From JACQAP01 sp035275265 (GTDB lineage: Bacteria > Pseudomonadota > Gammaproteobacteria > Burkholderiales > JACQAP01): DNA of 64,000 nucleotides. The stretch spans positions 1-64,000 of the forward strand of contig DATENC010000025.1 in NCBI GenBank assembly GCA_035275265.1, in the 5' to 3' direction. The translations under genes and the position numbers were made by a program. Below, in pieces: positions 34,193 through 44,538 of the stretch; the stretch's first letter is position 1, and every line of letters starts with the position of its first letter. The notes below the pieces were generated by a model that did no database searches, was not told the origin of the DNA, and worked only from the letters and a program-made list of their open reading frames with translations.

Positions 34193-34432
34193 ATGAAGAA
34201 ACCGATGTTGCTGCTGATAGCCACCATGTTGTCCGCATGCGCAGCCCAGCAGAAAGAGCCCAATGTGAATTTGGGCGGCTACCCACCCGAATTCCGTGCT
34301 GGATATCTCGACGGTTGCGAAAGTGCCAAGCAGGCCGGCCAGAAGAAAGACATGCAGCGCTTCAAGCGTGACCCCCAATACGCCACCGGCTGGCAAGACG
34401 GTTTCGACATCTGCAGCAAGCACAAGAACTAA
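34193..34432 (+). CDS. Small putative lipoprotein, 79 aa
   Basis: ATG 34193 (upstream GGTGAAGTC) opens a signal with lipobox LSAC (Cys near residue 15), so the mature product is a small lipoprotein. The rest (PPEFRAGYLDGCESAKQAGQKKD, then YATGWQDGFDICSKHK) has the spacing of small GxxDGxxxA repeats seen in unnamed periplasmic proteins of betaproteobacteria; the function is unknown. It is transcribed 168 bases ahead of gcdH and is not clearly part of its operon. Confidence 0.6.
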   Translation: MKKPMLLLIATMLSACAAQQKEPNVNLGGYPPEFRAGYLDGCESAKQAGQKKDMQRFKRDPQYATGWQDGFDICSKHKN

Positions 34433-34600
34433 CCGGCCGCTCCCGCCCGCCGGTTCCCACCTGTCGCGTATGACTCATCAGCCTGCGGCCGATGCGCACG
34501 GCTGTGTATACTCGTGCCGTATCGAATGCGTGACCGCCCGACCGGCTGGTTGGGTCCAGGGTTGCACTGCCCGTTCAGCATACTTCTCCAGGAGACCGCG

Positions 34601-35791
34601 ATGAACGCTCCCCTTACCCGCCCGTCTTTTCGCTGGGAGGATCCCCTGTTTTTCGACGAGCAGCTCAGTGACGAGGAGCGCATGGTGCGCGACTCGGCGC
34701 GCGCCTACTGCGATGAAAAATTGATGCCGCGCGTTGTGAAGGCAAATCGTCATGAAGAATTTGACCGCGCCGTACTGTCCGAAATGGGCGGCATGGGATT
34801 CTTTGGCCCAACCATTGAAGGCTACGGCTGCGCCGGCCTAAATCACGTTTGCTATGGCCTTATCACCCGCGAATTGGAACGGGTGGACAGCGGCTACCGT
34901 TCTTCGATGAGCGTGCAGTCGTCGTTGGTGATGTACCCGATATATGCCTATGGCACAGAGGCACAGCGACAGAAGTATCTGCCGGGCTTGGCGAAGGGCG
35001 ACCTGGTCGGCGCCTTCGGCCTGACCGAGCCAGACCATGGCTCCGACGCTGGCAGCATGATTACCCGAGCGAAAAAAACCGGGGGCGGGTATTTGCTGAA
35101 TGGCGCGAAGATGTGGATCACCCACTCACCCGTCGCCGACGTGATGGTCGTCTGGGCCAAGGACGATCGCGACGTTATCCGCGGCTTCATTCTCGAACGC
35201 GGGATGAAGGGGCTGAGCGCTCCGAAAATAGAGGGCAAATTCAGCCTGCGGGTTTCGGTTACCGGAGAAATCGTCATGGACGACGTCTTCGTTCCTGACG
35301 AGAATCTGCTTCCCAACGTCGAGGGGCTGAAGGGCCCGTTCGGCTGCCTTAACAAGGCGCGTTATGGCATTTCCTGGGGTGCGCTAGGGGCAGCCGAATT
35401 CTGTTGGCACGCGGCTCGCAACTACGTGATGGAACGCAAGCAGTTCGGCCGTCCGTTGGGGGCGAATCAGTTGATCCAACTGAAACTTGCCAACATGCAG
35501 ACCGAAATTGCGCTCGGGCTGCAAACGGTTCTGCGCGTCGGACGTCTGATGGATGAGGGACGCGCGGCACCGGAGATGATCTCCCTGATTAAACGCAACT
35601 CGGCGGGAAAAGCGCTCGACATCGCTCGGCTGGCGCGCGACATGCACGGCGGCAACGGTGTCTCGGACGAATACCATGTCATACGCCACGCCATGAACCT
35701 CGAGGCGGTGAACACTTACGAGGGCACGCATGACATTCACGCTTTGATTCTCGGCCGGGCACAAACTGGCATCCAGGCCTTCACCGGATAA
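34601..35791 (+). CDS. gcdH: Glutaryl-CoA dehydrogenase
   Basis: ATG 34601 has a Shine-Dalgarno CAGGAGA at normal spacing; frames opening upstream show no family match. The acyl-CoA dehydrogenase fold is shown by GAFGLTEPDHGSDAGSM and by YEGTHDIHALILGRAQTG, in which Glu is the catalytic base. DSGYRSSMSVQSSLVMYPIYAYGTE and GLKGPFGCLNKARYGISWGALG are typical of GcdH rather than of short-chain acyl-CoA dehydrogenases. 396 residues is normal. It oxidatively decarboxylates glutaryl-CoA to crotonyl-CoA, as in lysine and aromatic degradation. Whether the SDR gene downstream is related is not clear, as it is on the other strand. Confidence 0.92.
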   Translation: MNAPLTRPSFRWEDPLFFDEQLSDEERMVRDSARAYCDEKLMPRVVKANRHEEFDRAVLSEMGGMGFFGPTIEGYGCAGLNHVCYGLITRELERVDSGYRSSMSVQSSLVMYPIYAYGTEAQRQKYLPGLAKGDLVGAFGLTEPDHGSDAGSMITRAKKTGGGYLLNGAKMWITHSPVADVMVVWAKDDRDVIRGFILERGMKGLSAPKIEGKFSLRVSVTGEIVMDDVFVPDENLLPNVEGLKGPFGCLNKARYGISWGALGAAEFCWHAARNYVMERKQFGRPLGANQLIQLKLANMQTEIALGLQTVLRVGRLMDEGRAAPEMISLIKRNSAGKALDIARLARDMHGGNGVSDEYHVIRHAMNLEAVNTYEGTHDIHALILGRAQTGIQAFTG

Positions 35792-35955
35792 TCCACCCAC
35801 CGCTCTCCGCTCCCCTCAGGGGAGGAACTCCGACGCGGCGTTGGCTTAGCCATCCGCGGGAGTTTGGCGCGCTGCCCACGGACGGGTGATTCCATCACTA
35901 ACGCGTCCGCGCGCCCGGGGGATGAGGTGTGGAGAGGACCGGGGAGAGGCAGGTA

Positions 35956-36714
35956 TCAGACGCAGCGGCCGCCGTCCACCTCGAGACAAGCGCCGGTGAT
36001 GAACTCCGCCTCGTCCGAGGCGAGGTAGAGGCAGGCATTGGCGATGTCCAGCGGCTTGCTGAGACGTCCGAGGGGAATGGTGGCAACGAATTTCGCGCGC
36101 ATCTCCGGCGTGTCGACTCCCATGAACTCGGCCAACAGCGGCGTATCGCCCGCAACCGGATTGACCACGTTCACGCGGATCCTGTCCGGCGCGAGTTCAA
36201 CCGCCATCGAGCGGCTGGCGACGATTGCGGCGCCCTTGCTGCTGTTGTACCAAACCAACCCCGGCCGCGGGCGCACGCCGGCGGTTGATGCCACGGTAAT
36301 GAAAACGCCGCCGCCTCTCTTTTCGCGAAAGTAAGGCACGATGTTGCGCACACTGTGGAAGAGGCTCTTCACGTTCACCGCATAAACGCGGTCGAACTGG
36401 TCTTCGGAAACATTGAGCAGGGGTTGGTTGCGGTGGGTGGTACCCGCGTTGTTGACCACGATGTTCAATCCGGAAAATGTGTCGAGCACGAACTTCAGCA
36501 TCGCTTTCCAGTCCGCATCCTTCGACACGTCGCCTCTGAAGAACACCGCCTTGCCGCCACTGGCATTGATTTCCCTGGTCACGCGCTCGCCGCCCTGACT
36601 GTTGATGTCGTTCACCGCAATTTTGCAGCCCTCCTCCGCAAACCGCTTGGCGATGCCTTCGCCGAAACCCGAGCCCGCTCCGGTGACGATTGCAATTTTG
36701 TCCTTAAGCCTCAT
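35956..36714 (-). CDS. SDR family oxidoreductase (3-oxoacyl-ACP-reductase-like)
   Basis: ATG 36714 begins MRLKDKIAIVTGAGSGFGEGIAKRF, the TGxxxGxG dinucleotide site. The catalytic residues are Ser (VASTAG), Tyr and Lys (WYNSSKGA). NNAG stands in VVNNAGTTHRN. The length of 252 residues fits the classical SDR family. It probably oxidises a beta-hydroxyacyl or sugar alcohol; the substrate cannot be told. The terminator at 36752-36782 separates it from the XdhC gene upstream, so it is its own transcription unit. Confidence 0.88.
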   Translation of the reverse strand: MRLKDKIAIVTGAGSGFGEGIAKRFAEEGCKIAVNDINSQGGERVTREINASGGKAVFFRGDVSKDADWKAMLKFVLDTFSGLNIVVNNAGTTHRNQPLLNVSEDQFDRVYAVNVKSLFHSVRNIVPYFREKRGGGVFITVASTAGVRPRPGLVWYNSSKGAAIVASRSMAVELAPDRIRVNVVNPVAGDTPLLAEFMGVDTPEMRAKFVATIPLGRLSKPLDIANACLYLASDEAEFITGACLEVDGGRCV

Positions 36715-36751
36715 CTGCCTCTTCCTTTCGAAATAAGCTGCGAAACCCCGC

Positions 36752-36782
36752 AAAAAAGATGGGAGCCTCAAAGGCCCCCATC
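36752..36782 (-). terminator. Rho-independent terminator of the xdhC-like gene
   Basis: On the minus strand: GATGGGGGCCT (36782-36772), a three-base loop, AGGCTCCCATC (36768-36758), then six T (36757-36752). The stem has one mismatched or bulged position. It lies just past the stop of the XdhC gene at 36806 and before the SDR start at 36714. Confidence 0.8.
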
Positions 36783-36805
36783 GCTGACTCGTCCGCTCCG
36801 GCGAG

Positions 36806-37834
36806 TCAGGTCCGCGTGTCGGCCACGCACACCTGCTGATTGCCGTCGGCCGCCGGTTCCTCGCCTTTCCTGGCACCAACGGCGTTGAGTTCCACGCCGT
36901 GACGCACTGCGGTCATTTCCGCGAGAATGGATACTGCGATTTCGGGCGGAGTCTTGCTGCCGATGCTCAATCCAATCGGCCCGTGGAGGCGTTCAAGCTC
37001 TCCGCGCGAAAGGTCGAACATCGTTAGTCGCTCGCGGCGCTTTTGCGAATTCAGACGTGAGCCCAGCGCGCCGACATAGAAGGCCGGGGACTTGAGTGCC
37101 TCCATCAGAGCCAGATCATCCAGTTTCGGATCGTGCGTCACCGCCACTACTGCGCTGTGGGAATCCGGCCCCATCGCCAGGACCACATCATCGGGCATGC
37201 CGCGCTCCAGGACTGAGCCCTCGACGTTCCAGGTATCGGCATACTCCTGGCGGGGATCGCACACCGTGACGCTGTAGTCGAGCGCCTGCGCCATCTGCGC
37301 CAGATAGTGCGACAACTGACCAGCCCCGATTATCAGAAGCCGCCAGCGCGGCCCATGCACAGTCGTCAATCTCTTGCGGTCGAAGCTGAGCGGGACATTG
37401 GCGCGACTCGCCGGCCGCAGTGCGACTTTGCCGGTATCGAGATCCAGGGTTCGCGCCACCAATTCGTGGCGATCGACGCGCGCCAGCAGTTCGACGACGC
37501 TTTCGCTGTCCCTGATTGGCTCGAGCACCAGTTCCAGCTTGCCGCCGCAGGGCAATCCATAGCGCGTTGCCTCGTCCTTGCTGATTCCGTAGGTGGCGAT
37601 TTCCGGCTTCTGCACCGCAAGCGACTTATTGCGAATTCTGAAAATCAGATCGTCCTCCACGCAACCGCCCGAAACCGAACCCGCCACCAGGCCGTCACCA
37701 CGGACCGCGAGCATCGCTCCAGCCGGTCGCGGTGAAGAACCCCAGGTTTCCACAATGGTGGCAAGGATCACGCGATGGCCCTCGCCCAGCCAAGCGACGC
37801 TGCTTCGCAGAACCTGCAAGTCCACACTGTCCAT
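36806..37834 (-). CDS. XdhC family protein (molybdenum cofactor insertion/sulfuration)
   Basis: A 342-residue XdhC/CoxI-type protein: N-terminal WGSSPRPAGAMLAV and VSGGCVEDDL, a central YGLPCGGKLELVLEP, a Rossmann-like domain with LLIIGAGQLSHYLAQMA, and the end FYVGALGSRLNSQKRRERL. XdhC proteins bind molybdenum cofactor and insert it in hydroxylases of the xanthine oxidase family. The molybdenum hydroxylase subunits 40658-37993 lie directly upstream on the same strand, but a strong terminator separates them. It is the expected chaperone for that enzyme. Confidence 0.9.
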   Translation of the reverse strand: MDSVDLQVLRSSVAWLGEGHRVILATIVETWGSSPRPAGAMLAVRGDGLVAGSVSGGCVEDDLIFRIRNKSLAVQKPEIATYGISKDEATRYGLPCGGKLELVLEPIRDSESVVELLARVDRHELVARTLDLDTGKVALRPASRANVPLSFDRKRLTTVHGPRWRLLIIGAGQLSHYLAQMAQALDYSVTVCDPRQEYADTWNVEGSVLERGMPDDVVLAMGPDSHSAVVAVTHDPKLDDLALMEALKSPAFYVGALGSRLNSQKRRERLTMFDLSRGELERLHGPIGLSIGSKTPPEIAVSILAEMTAVRHGVELNAVGARKGEEPAADGNQQVCVADTRT

Positions 37835-37903
37835 GGTTACCTCTAGTGCTACCGTTCTGCTCGAACGGGAATAACGATTCTAACCAGCCAGCCCCGCGAT
37901 TGC

Positions 37904-37937
37904 CAAATAAAACCCCCCAACGCAGAACGTTGGGGGG
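37904..37937 (-). terminator. Strong Rho-independent terminator of the molybdenum hydroxylase operon
   Basis: On the minus strand CCCCCCAACG (37937 side), loop TTCTG, CGTTGGGGGG, then TTTTATTT (37912-37904). A ten-pair perfect stem. It lies between the end of the large subunit gene (37993) and the start of the XdhC gene (37834). Confidence 0.9.
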
Positions 37938-37992
37938 TCACGGAACGTGCTTTCCAATGCCCAGTCTTGTTGCCGGGCGTATGACCTTGCTG

Positions 37993-40197
37993 TTACGCGG
38001 AGCCGCCGATGTTTTCCGGGGTGAACGGCAGGGTACGGCAACGTTTGCCGCAAGCGGCAAAGATCGCATTGCCGATGGCCGGCTGAATCACCGCAGTGCC
38101 TGGCTCGCCCAAACCGCCTGGCGTGCTATCGCTCTTGATAAAGTGAATATCCAGGACCTTCGGATTTTCGTTGATCCGCGCAACGCGATACATGTCGAAG
38201 TTGGTCTGCTCGACACCACCGTTCTTGACGGTGATCTCGCCCCACATGCACGCCGATTGGCCGAAGTTGATCGTCGACTGCATCTGGGCCAGCGCCTGAT
38301 CCGGGTGAATCAGGGTACCGGCGTCGACCACGGCGGTGACTTTATCGACCGTCACGTCGTAGGCTGAGGATACGGTCACTTCCGCGACCATCGCAATCAC
38401 GGTGTTATAGCCTTCCATCACCGCGACTCCCATGCCTTTGCCAGCGCCGACCTTCTTGCCCCAGCCGGATTTGGCCCGAACTTCTTCCAGGACGCGTTTC
38501 ATCCGGGCACCAACCGGCACGCCTGCGGACAGGCCAGACCATTGATGCTTGGTCGAGCCCATGTCGAGCATGTCGATACGGTACTGGATCGGGTCCTTCC
38601 CTGCGGCTTGGGCCATCTCGTCGATGAAGCACTCGAGGGCCACTGCGTTCAGGTTGTGTGACACCGCACGCCAATAACCCGGGGTCACGCCAGTGTCGTG
38701 CATCTGGTAGGTGAACTTCAGGTTGGGCGTGGTATACGGGTAGTTGTCGATACCCTCAACCGCGAACGGGTCGATACCATCCTTCACGATGCTCGGGAAC
38801 AACCGTGCGGAAATCGACGGGCTGGTGGAATGGAAACGCATGGCAACCGGCTTGCCACCCGAGTCCAGACCGGCCGTCAGCGTATACAGGCCCGCCGGGC
38901 GGTAGGAATCGTGCGTCATGTCGTCTTCACGGCTCCACAGCATCTTCACCGGCGCACCGACTGCCTTGGAGATCTCCGCTGCGTCGATGGCATAGTCCAC
39001 TTCCACGCGACGACCGAAGCCGCCGCCCAGGAAGGTCGTATGTACTTCGACCTGCTCGGGCTTCAGGCCCGTTGCACCCGCGACTACGTGCGGGATCAGT
39101 TGCTGGAACTGTGTTGGGGTAATGATCACCGCCTTGTCGGCGCGCACATCAGCCGTGGTGTTCTGCGGCTCCATGGGCGAGTGCGACAGGAACGGCAGCT
39201 GGTAAGTGGACTCGACGGTTTTCACCGCCTGGCCCATGCCCGCAGCTACATCGCCCTGCTCACGGAACACCGCGCCCGGCTGTTGTGACGCCTGACGCAG
39301 GCCTTCCCAGATCTTCTTCTGGTCGTTGTCGCCGTTCGGACCGGCATCCCACTGGACCAAAAGCAGATCCTTGCCCTTCTTGGCCTGCCAGTACGAAGTC
39401 GCCACCACTGCGACACCGCGGCTGTATTGCACCACCGCCTTGACTCCGGGCAGCGACTTGGCGCGCGAATCGTCGTAGCTGGCGACCTTGCCGCCGATCA
39501 TCGGTGCCATCGCGACCGCGGCGTAGAGCATGCCGGGCACGCGGGTATCGATACCGAATTGCGCGGTACCGTTCACTTTGGCAACCGTATCGAGGCGTTT
39601 CTGCTTCATGTTGCCGACAACCTTGAACTGGCTCGATGGCTTGAGCGGAACGTCCTTCGGCACTTCCATCGTCGCCGCCTTGGCAGCGAGTTGGCCGTAG
39701 GTGGCTTTCTTGCCGCCGGGGCCGGTAACCATGCCGTTGGCCGCCTTCAGTTGCGAAGCGTCAACGCCCCACTCGCTGGCTGCAGCAGCAACCAACATCA
39801 TGCGGGCAGAAGCTCCAGCCTTGCGCAGCTTCTCCCAGGCGTCACGCACCGCCGTCGAACCGCCAGTGAGCTGACCGCCCAGCAGGGCATTGATGTAAAC
39901 CTCAGCAGGCGGAGCAAACTCCACCTTGACCTTGTTGATATCGACTTCGAGTTCTTCGGTTACCAGCATCGTCATCGACGTGTAGACGTCCTGGCCCATT
40001 TCGGACCGGGCGCACATGATGGTGACGTTGTTGTCTGTACCGATCTTGATCCAGGCATTAGGCGAACTGGTTTCCGCGGCCGCTTGCGCGATGCGCGGTC
40101 GGGTGGGCAGATAGAAACCGAGCGCCAGTCCTCCGGCGACGGTGCCGCTGACCTTCAGGAAGTCACGACGCGTTTCGTTTTTGATGATGTTTTCCAT
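37993..40197 (-). CDS. Molybdopterin-binding large subunit of an isoquinoline 1-oxidoreductase-type (IorB) aldehyde/heterocycle dehydrogenase
   Basis: The 734-residue protein starts with a twin-arginine signal (ETRRDFLKVSGTVAGGLALGFYLPT), so it is exported folded by Tat. The body is of the xanthine-oxidase large-subunit type: CARSEMGQDVYTSMTMLV, QTFLGGGFGRR-like TTFLGGGFGRRVEVDYA, PMEPQNTTADV, and the active-site Glu region VIQPAIGNAIFAACGKRCRTLPFTPE near the C-terminus. It differs from classical xanthine dehydrogenases in being a two-subunit enzyme without FAD subunit. It oxidises an aldehyde or N-heterocycle; the substrate is not clear. Partner IorA lies just upstream. Confidence 0.9.
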   Translation of the reverse strand: MENIIKNETRRDFLKVSGTVAGGLALGFYLPTRPRIAQAAAETSSPNAWIKIGTDNNVTIMCARSEMGQDVYTSMTMLVTEELEVDINKVKVEFAPPAEVYINALLGGQLTGGSTAVRDAWEKLRKAGASARMMLVAAAASEWGVDASQLKAANGMVTGPGGKKATYGQLAAKAATMEVPKDVPLKPSSQFKVVGNMKQKRLDTVAKVNGTAQFGIDTRVPGMLYAAVAMAPMIGGKVASYDDSRAKSLPGVKAVVQYSRGVAVVATSYWQAKKGKDLLLVQWDAGPNGDNDQKKIWEGLRQASQQPGAVFREQGDVAAGMGQAVKTVESTYQLPFLSHSPMEPQNTTADVRADKAVIITPTQFQQLIPHVVAGATGLKPEQVEVHTTFLGGGFGRRVEVDYAIDAAEISKAVGAPVKMLWSREDDMTHDSYRPAGLYTLTAGLDSGGKPVAMRFHSTSPSISARLFPSIVKDGIDPFAVEGIDNYPYTTPNLKFTYQMHDTGVTPGYWRAVSHNLNAVALECFIDEMAQAAGKDPIQYRIDMLDMGSTKHQWSGLSAGVPVGARMKRVLEEVRAKSGWGKKVGAGKGMGVAVMEGYNTVIAMVAEVTVSSAYDVTVDKVTAVVDAGTLIHPDQALAQMQSTINFGQSACMWGEITVKNGGVEQTNFDMYRVARINENPKVLDIHFIKSDSTPGGLGEPGTAVIQPAIGNAIFAACGKRCRTLPFTPENIGGSA

Positions 40198-40208
40198 GTG
40201 TCACCTCC

Positions 40209-40658
40209 TTATGCCATCTTCGCAGCTTCTTTGATCGCTGCGCGAATCCGCGGATACGTGCCACAGCGGCAAATGTTGCCGGACATGAAGGCATCGATAT
40301 CATCATCGGTGGGTTTCTTGTTGGCTGCGAGCAGCGCGGCCGCCGACATCATCTGGCCAGGCTGGCAGTAGCCGCACTGCGGGACATCCAGTGCAACCCA
40401 TGCCTTCTGAACCTTGTGGTTTCCGCCCAGTCCTTCGATCGTGGTGACTTTCTGACCGGCAACGGATCCGACCGGCGTTTGACAGGAGCGAACTGCCATT
40501 CCGTTCAGATGCACCGTACAGGCTCCGCAGAGCGCCTTGCCGCAACCAAACTTGGTGCCCGTAAGGCCCAAGGTATCGCGGAGCACCCACAGCAGAGGGG
40601 TATCCGGCGGGACGTCTACGTCCGATGGTTTTCCATTAACGTTGAACGAGATCTTCAT
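40209..40658 (-). CDS. [2Fe-2S] small subunit of the same oxidoreductase (IorA-like)
   Basis: ATG 40658 opens MKISFNVNGKPSDV. Two [2Fe-2S] clusters are marked by GCGKALCGACTVHLNG and CGYCQPGQMMSAAALL with NICRCGTYPRIRAAI. 149 residues is the usual length. It has no export signal and would be carried through Tat with the IorB subunit. It passes electrons from the molybdenum site, probably to a cytochrome encoded elsewhere, since none is in this operon. It is 11 bases from the IorB gene. Confidence 0.93.
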   Translation of the reverse strand: MKISFNVNGKPSDVDVPPDTPLLWVLRDTLGLTGTKFGCGKALCGACTVHLNGMAVRSCQTPVGSVAGQKVTTIEGLGGNHKVQKAWVALDVPQCGYCQPGQMMSAAALLAANKKPTDDDIDAFMSGNICRCGTYPRIRAAIKEAAKMA

Positions 40659-41113
40659 TGCAAAACTCCCCCTTTGAGCAGTAGTGAGGAATGAAATTGA
40701 AATACGTAACAACTCTGGTTACCCGGGCACGATACGCGAATAGAAACGGCCTTTCAACTCATTACCGCGCATTGTTCGCGTGGCGCAAAGGCATCGCAGC
40801 CCAGATTGTCGATGGCCTTCAAAGCCACGCCCGGCGCGCCTTTGCGGGCGACGACTTTATTGCGGAAATTCAGCGTATTCGGGACAGGTGTTCAGGTCGC
40901 AGCAGAACTGCGATGTTGCGTTGCAATAATCACCTCATGTAAATCTGACATCGGGCAACCGGATTCAGTCACCGGATTCCGGCACCACTGACTTGCGCCG
41001 GTGCCGCACGATTCCCTCGTCAAACCTCCGCGCGATACGCGCAAACGATCAGTTCCACCTAGCGTTTGGCATTGCCTCGTCGAAACGGAAGTTGAAAGGT
41101 GCGACGCGCATAG
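40659..41113. other. Upstream region of the molybdenum hydroxylase operon
   Basis: About 455 bases with only short unsupported open frames. A hairpin-forming stretch (CGGCACC...GGTGCCG, about 40979-41005) lies near the end of the acyl-CoA dehydrogenase gene but has no T run. The iorA promoter must lie here. Confidence 0.4.
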
Positions 41114-42331
<1,218 letters not shown>

Positions 42332-42439
42332 GTCTTTATCCCTGAATTTGTGCGTGCGGCAATTGAGTGGGAGGAAGTTGCATTGATGCTGTCCCGGCCA
42401 ACGATGGCTGGGAAGGCATTTTGGCGTCCAGCAAAATGG

Positions 42440-43879
42440 TCAGCCGCTTTTCGATGGCAGCCGTACCTGGACCGATTTGAATTCGAGGAACTCTTCCAGT
42501 CCGTACTTGCCGAGTTCGCGCCCGCGGCCCGATTGCTTGAAACCGCCGAACGGTGCGTTGATATTGAACGGACCGCCGTTTATATCGATCTGCCCGGCAC
42601 GCAGACGCTTCGCCACACGCTGCGCACGTGCACCATCCAACGACCAAACTGCTGCAGCCAAGCCGTACACCGTGCCATTGGCGATCTGAACCGCTTCGTC
42701 TTCATTGCCGTAGGGGATGATGGAGAGCACCGGTCCGAAAATCTCTTCCTGCGCAATCGTGGCGCGTGGCTGCACGCGTCCGAACACGGTCGGCTTGACA
42801 TAGCAGCCCTTGCTCAGTCCCTCTGGCATGTCCGCACCGCCGGCAAGCAGTTCCGCGCCTTCTTCGATTCCCTTGCGGATATAGGAGCGCACCCGTTCCT
42901 GCTGCGCCTTCGACACCACGGGCCCCAGTTTGGCCTCTGCGCCAAACGGGTCGCCGACATTGAACGTCGCGGCGATTTCGACAGCCAACCGCGCCGCTTC
43001 GTCATACCGCGACGCCGGCACCAGCATGCGTGTGAGAGCATTGCAGGTCTGGCCGGAATTGAGGAAGCAGGAATTGAGCACGCTCTTCACCGCGACGCTG
43101 AAATCGGCGTCATCGAGCAACACCGCGGCCGACTTGCCGCCCAGTTCCAACGCGACGCGCTTGACCGTGCCGGCGCCGAGTTCCGAAACGCGCTTCCCGG
43201 CGCGAGTGGACCCGGTAAAGGAAATCATGTCGACTTCGGGATTCTTCGCCAAAGCTTCGCCGACCAATGCTCCGGTCCCCGTCACCAGATTGAACACGCC
43301 AGCCGGCAGGCCGACGTTGTGAATGATGTCGGCAAGAATGTAGGCGTTAAGCGGCGCGACCTCGGACGGCTTGAGAATAACGGTACAGCCGGCAGCCAGT
43401 GCCGGCGCCACTTTTGCGGCGATCTGGTGCAATGGGTAGTTCCATGGTGTGATACAGGCCACCACGCCTACCGCTTCACGGGACACGCGCGAATTGCCGA
43501 TTTCCTCTTCGAAGGCAAATGCCGGCGTTAGCCCGGCGTAAAGCCCGAAACTCGCCTGCGGCAGATACGCCTGTATTCGCGCAGCCATTTTGAGAGGCAT
43601 GCCGACTTCTGTGGTGATGGCGCGGGCGATCTCGTCTGCGCGTGCCACCAGTTGTTCGTGGATCTTCTTCAGCCATGCCGCGCGTTCGGTGGGTTTCGTT
43701 GCCGACCAAGCCGGGAACGCCTTGCGAGCTGCAGCCACTGCACGTTCGGCGTCTGCCGCGGTACCGGCAGGGATTCGGCCTATCACTTCTTCGGTCGAAG
43801 GGGAGACCACGGCTATCGTCTGGTTAGACGACGAGGTGGTCCATTGACCATCGATGTAAATCTTATCCGTGTTTTGCAT
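42440..43879 (-). CDS. NAD(P)-dependent aldehyde dehydrogenase
   Basis: ATG 43879 opens MQNTDKIYIDGQWTTSS, the usual first strand; upstream extension shows no similarity. Catalytic Cys lies in CFLNSGQTCNALTRM and the general base Glu in LELGGKSAAVLL. Asn is in ITPWNYPL. The 479-residue length fits the superfamily. It oxidises an aldehyde to an acid; the specificity cannot be deduced. It may supply acids to the acyl-CoA dehydrogenase and the thioesterase of this region. Confidence 0.92.
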   Translation of the reverse strand: MQNTDKIYIDGQWTTSSSNQTIAVVSPSTEEVIGRIPAGTAADAERAVAAARKAFPAWSATKPTERAAWLKKIHEQLVARADEIARAITTEVGMPLKMAARIQAYLPQASFGLYAGLTPAFAFEEEIGNSRVSREAVGVVACITPWNYPLHQIAAKVAPALAAGCTVILKPSEVAPLNAYILADIIHNVGLPAGVFNLVTGTGALVGEALAKNPEVDMISFTGSTRAGKRVSELGAGTVKRVALELGGKSAAVLLDDADFSVAVKSVLNSCFLNSGQTCNALTRMLVPASRYDEAARLAVEIAATFNVGDPFGAEAKLGPVVSKAQQERVRSYIRKGIEEGAELLAGGADMPEGLSKGCYVKPTVFGRVQPRATIAQEEIFGPVLSIIPYGNEDEAVQIANGTVYGLAAAVWSLDGARAQRVAKRLRAGQIDINGGPFNINAPFGGFKQSGRGRELGKYGLEEFLEFKSVQVRLPSKSG

Positions 43880-44060
43880 GATTGCAATTCTCGAAGCCGC
43901 CTTGTGAAAGCGCGCCGGTATCGGCGTGGGCATTTCAGGCGACGGACTATTTAAGGGATGGAGGCCGCAAACGCAATTGTACGAAGTATGACACTGTCGG
44001 AAAGCTCTGCATAAGTCCCGCATGCGGGACCGAGTCGATTCGGGCCCTAGCCGCGCTTTT

Positions 44061-44510
44061 TCAAGCCGGGCTCGCGACGGCGTCGGTCGGTGCCGTGTGC
44101 TCGAATGTCTTGATGGCTTTGCGCAGAAAGTCCGGCAGTGCCGCCGATTTGCGGGTTGCCGGGTCGGCATTTACATAGACCACCCTGCCGCCGACCAGCA
44201 GTTGGTCCGCGCGATAGATCTCGATCTGGAATTCGAAACTCGATCGCCCCAGCCGCACAACCCGCACGCACACGTCGATCTCGTCGTCGTAGCCGGCCGA
44301 CGCGTGATATTCCACCTCGGCCTTTTTTACGTAGAGATCGGTTCCGTGCTGTGCCAGTCCCTCGGGATAGGGATACCCCAGCGCGCGGTAATACTCCGTG
44401 ATCGCCACGTCGAAGTACATCAGGTAGTGGCCGTTGAACACGATGCCCTGCTTGTCCACCTCGGCCCAGCGTACCCGCATGCGGTGCGCGAATCTGAAGT
44501 CCGTTCTTGC
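44061..44510 (-). CDS. Hotdog-fold acyl-CoA thioesterase (YbgC/4-hydroxybenzoyl-CoA type)
   Basis: ATG 44510 opens ARTDFRFAHRMRVRWAEVDKQGIVFNGHYLMYFD: the D-x-x-G-[IV]-V-x-x-x-x-Y motif with catalytic Asp is standard for this family. About 149 residues. It hydrolyses acyl-CoA esters in the cytoplasm. It starts just 28 bases after the stop of the LigB-type gene and ends 181 bases ahead of the aldehyde dehydrogenase start, so it may be the last gene of the operon with the dioxygenase and MaoC genes. Confidence 0.88.
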   Translation of the reverse strand, partial: ARTDFRFAHRMRVRWAEVDKQGIVFNGHYLMYFDVAITEYYRALGYPYPEGLAQHGTDLYVKKAEVEYHASAGYDDEIDVCVRVVRLGRSSFEFQIEIYRADQLLVGGRVVYVNADPATRKSAALPDFLRKAIKTFEHTAPTDAVASPA

Positions 44511-44538
44511 CATTGTTGTTTGTTTGCGCGACCGGTTG

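Noticed and set aside
40979..41005. A GC-rich hairpin near the start of the acyl-CoA dehydrogenase end region, as terminator
   Set aside because: No T run follows on either strand.
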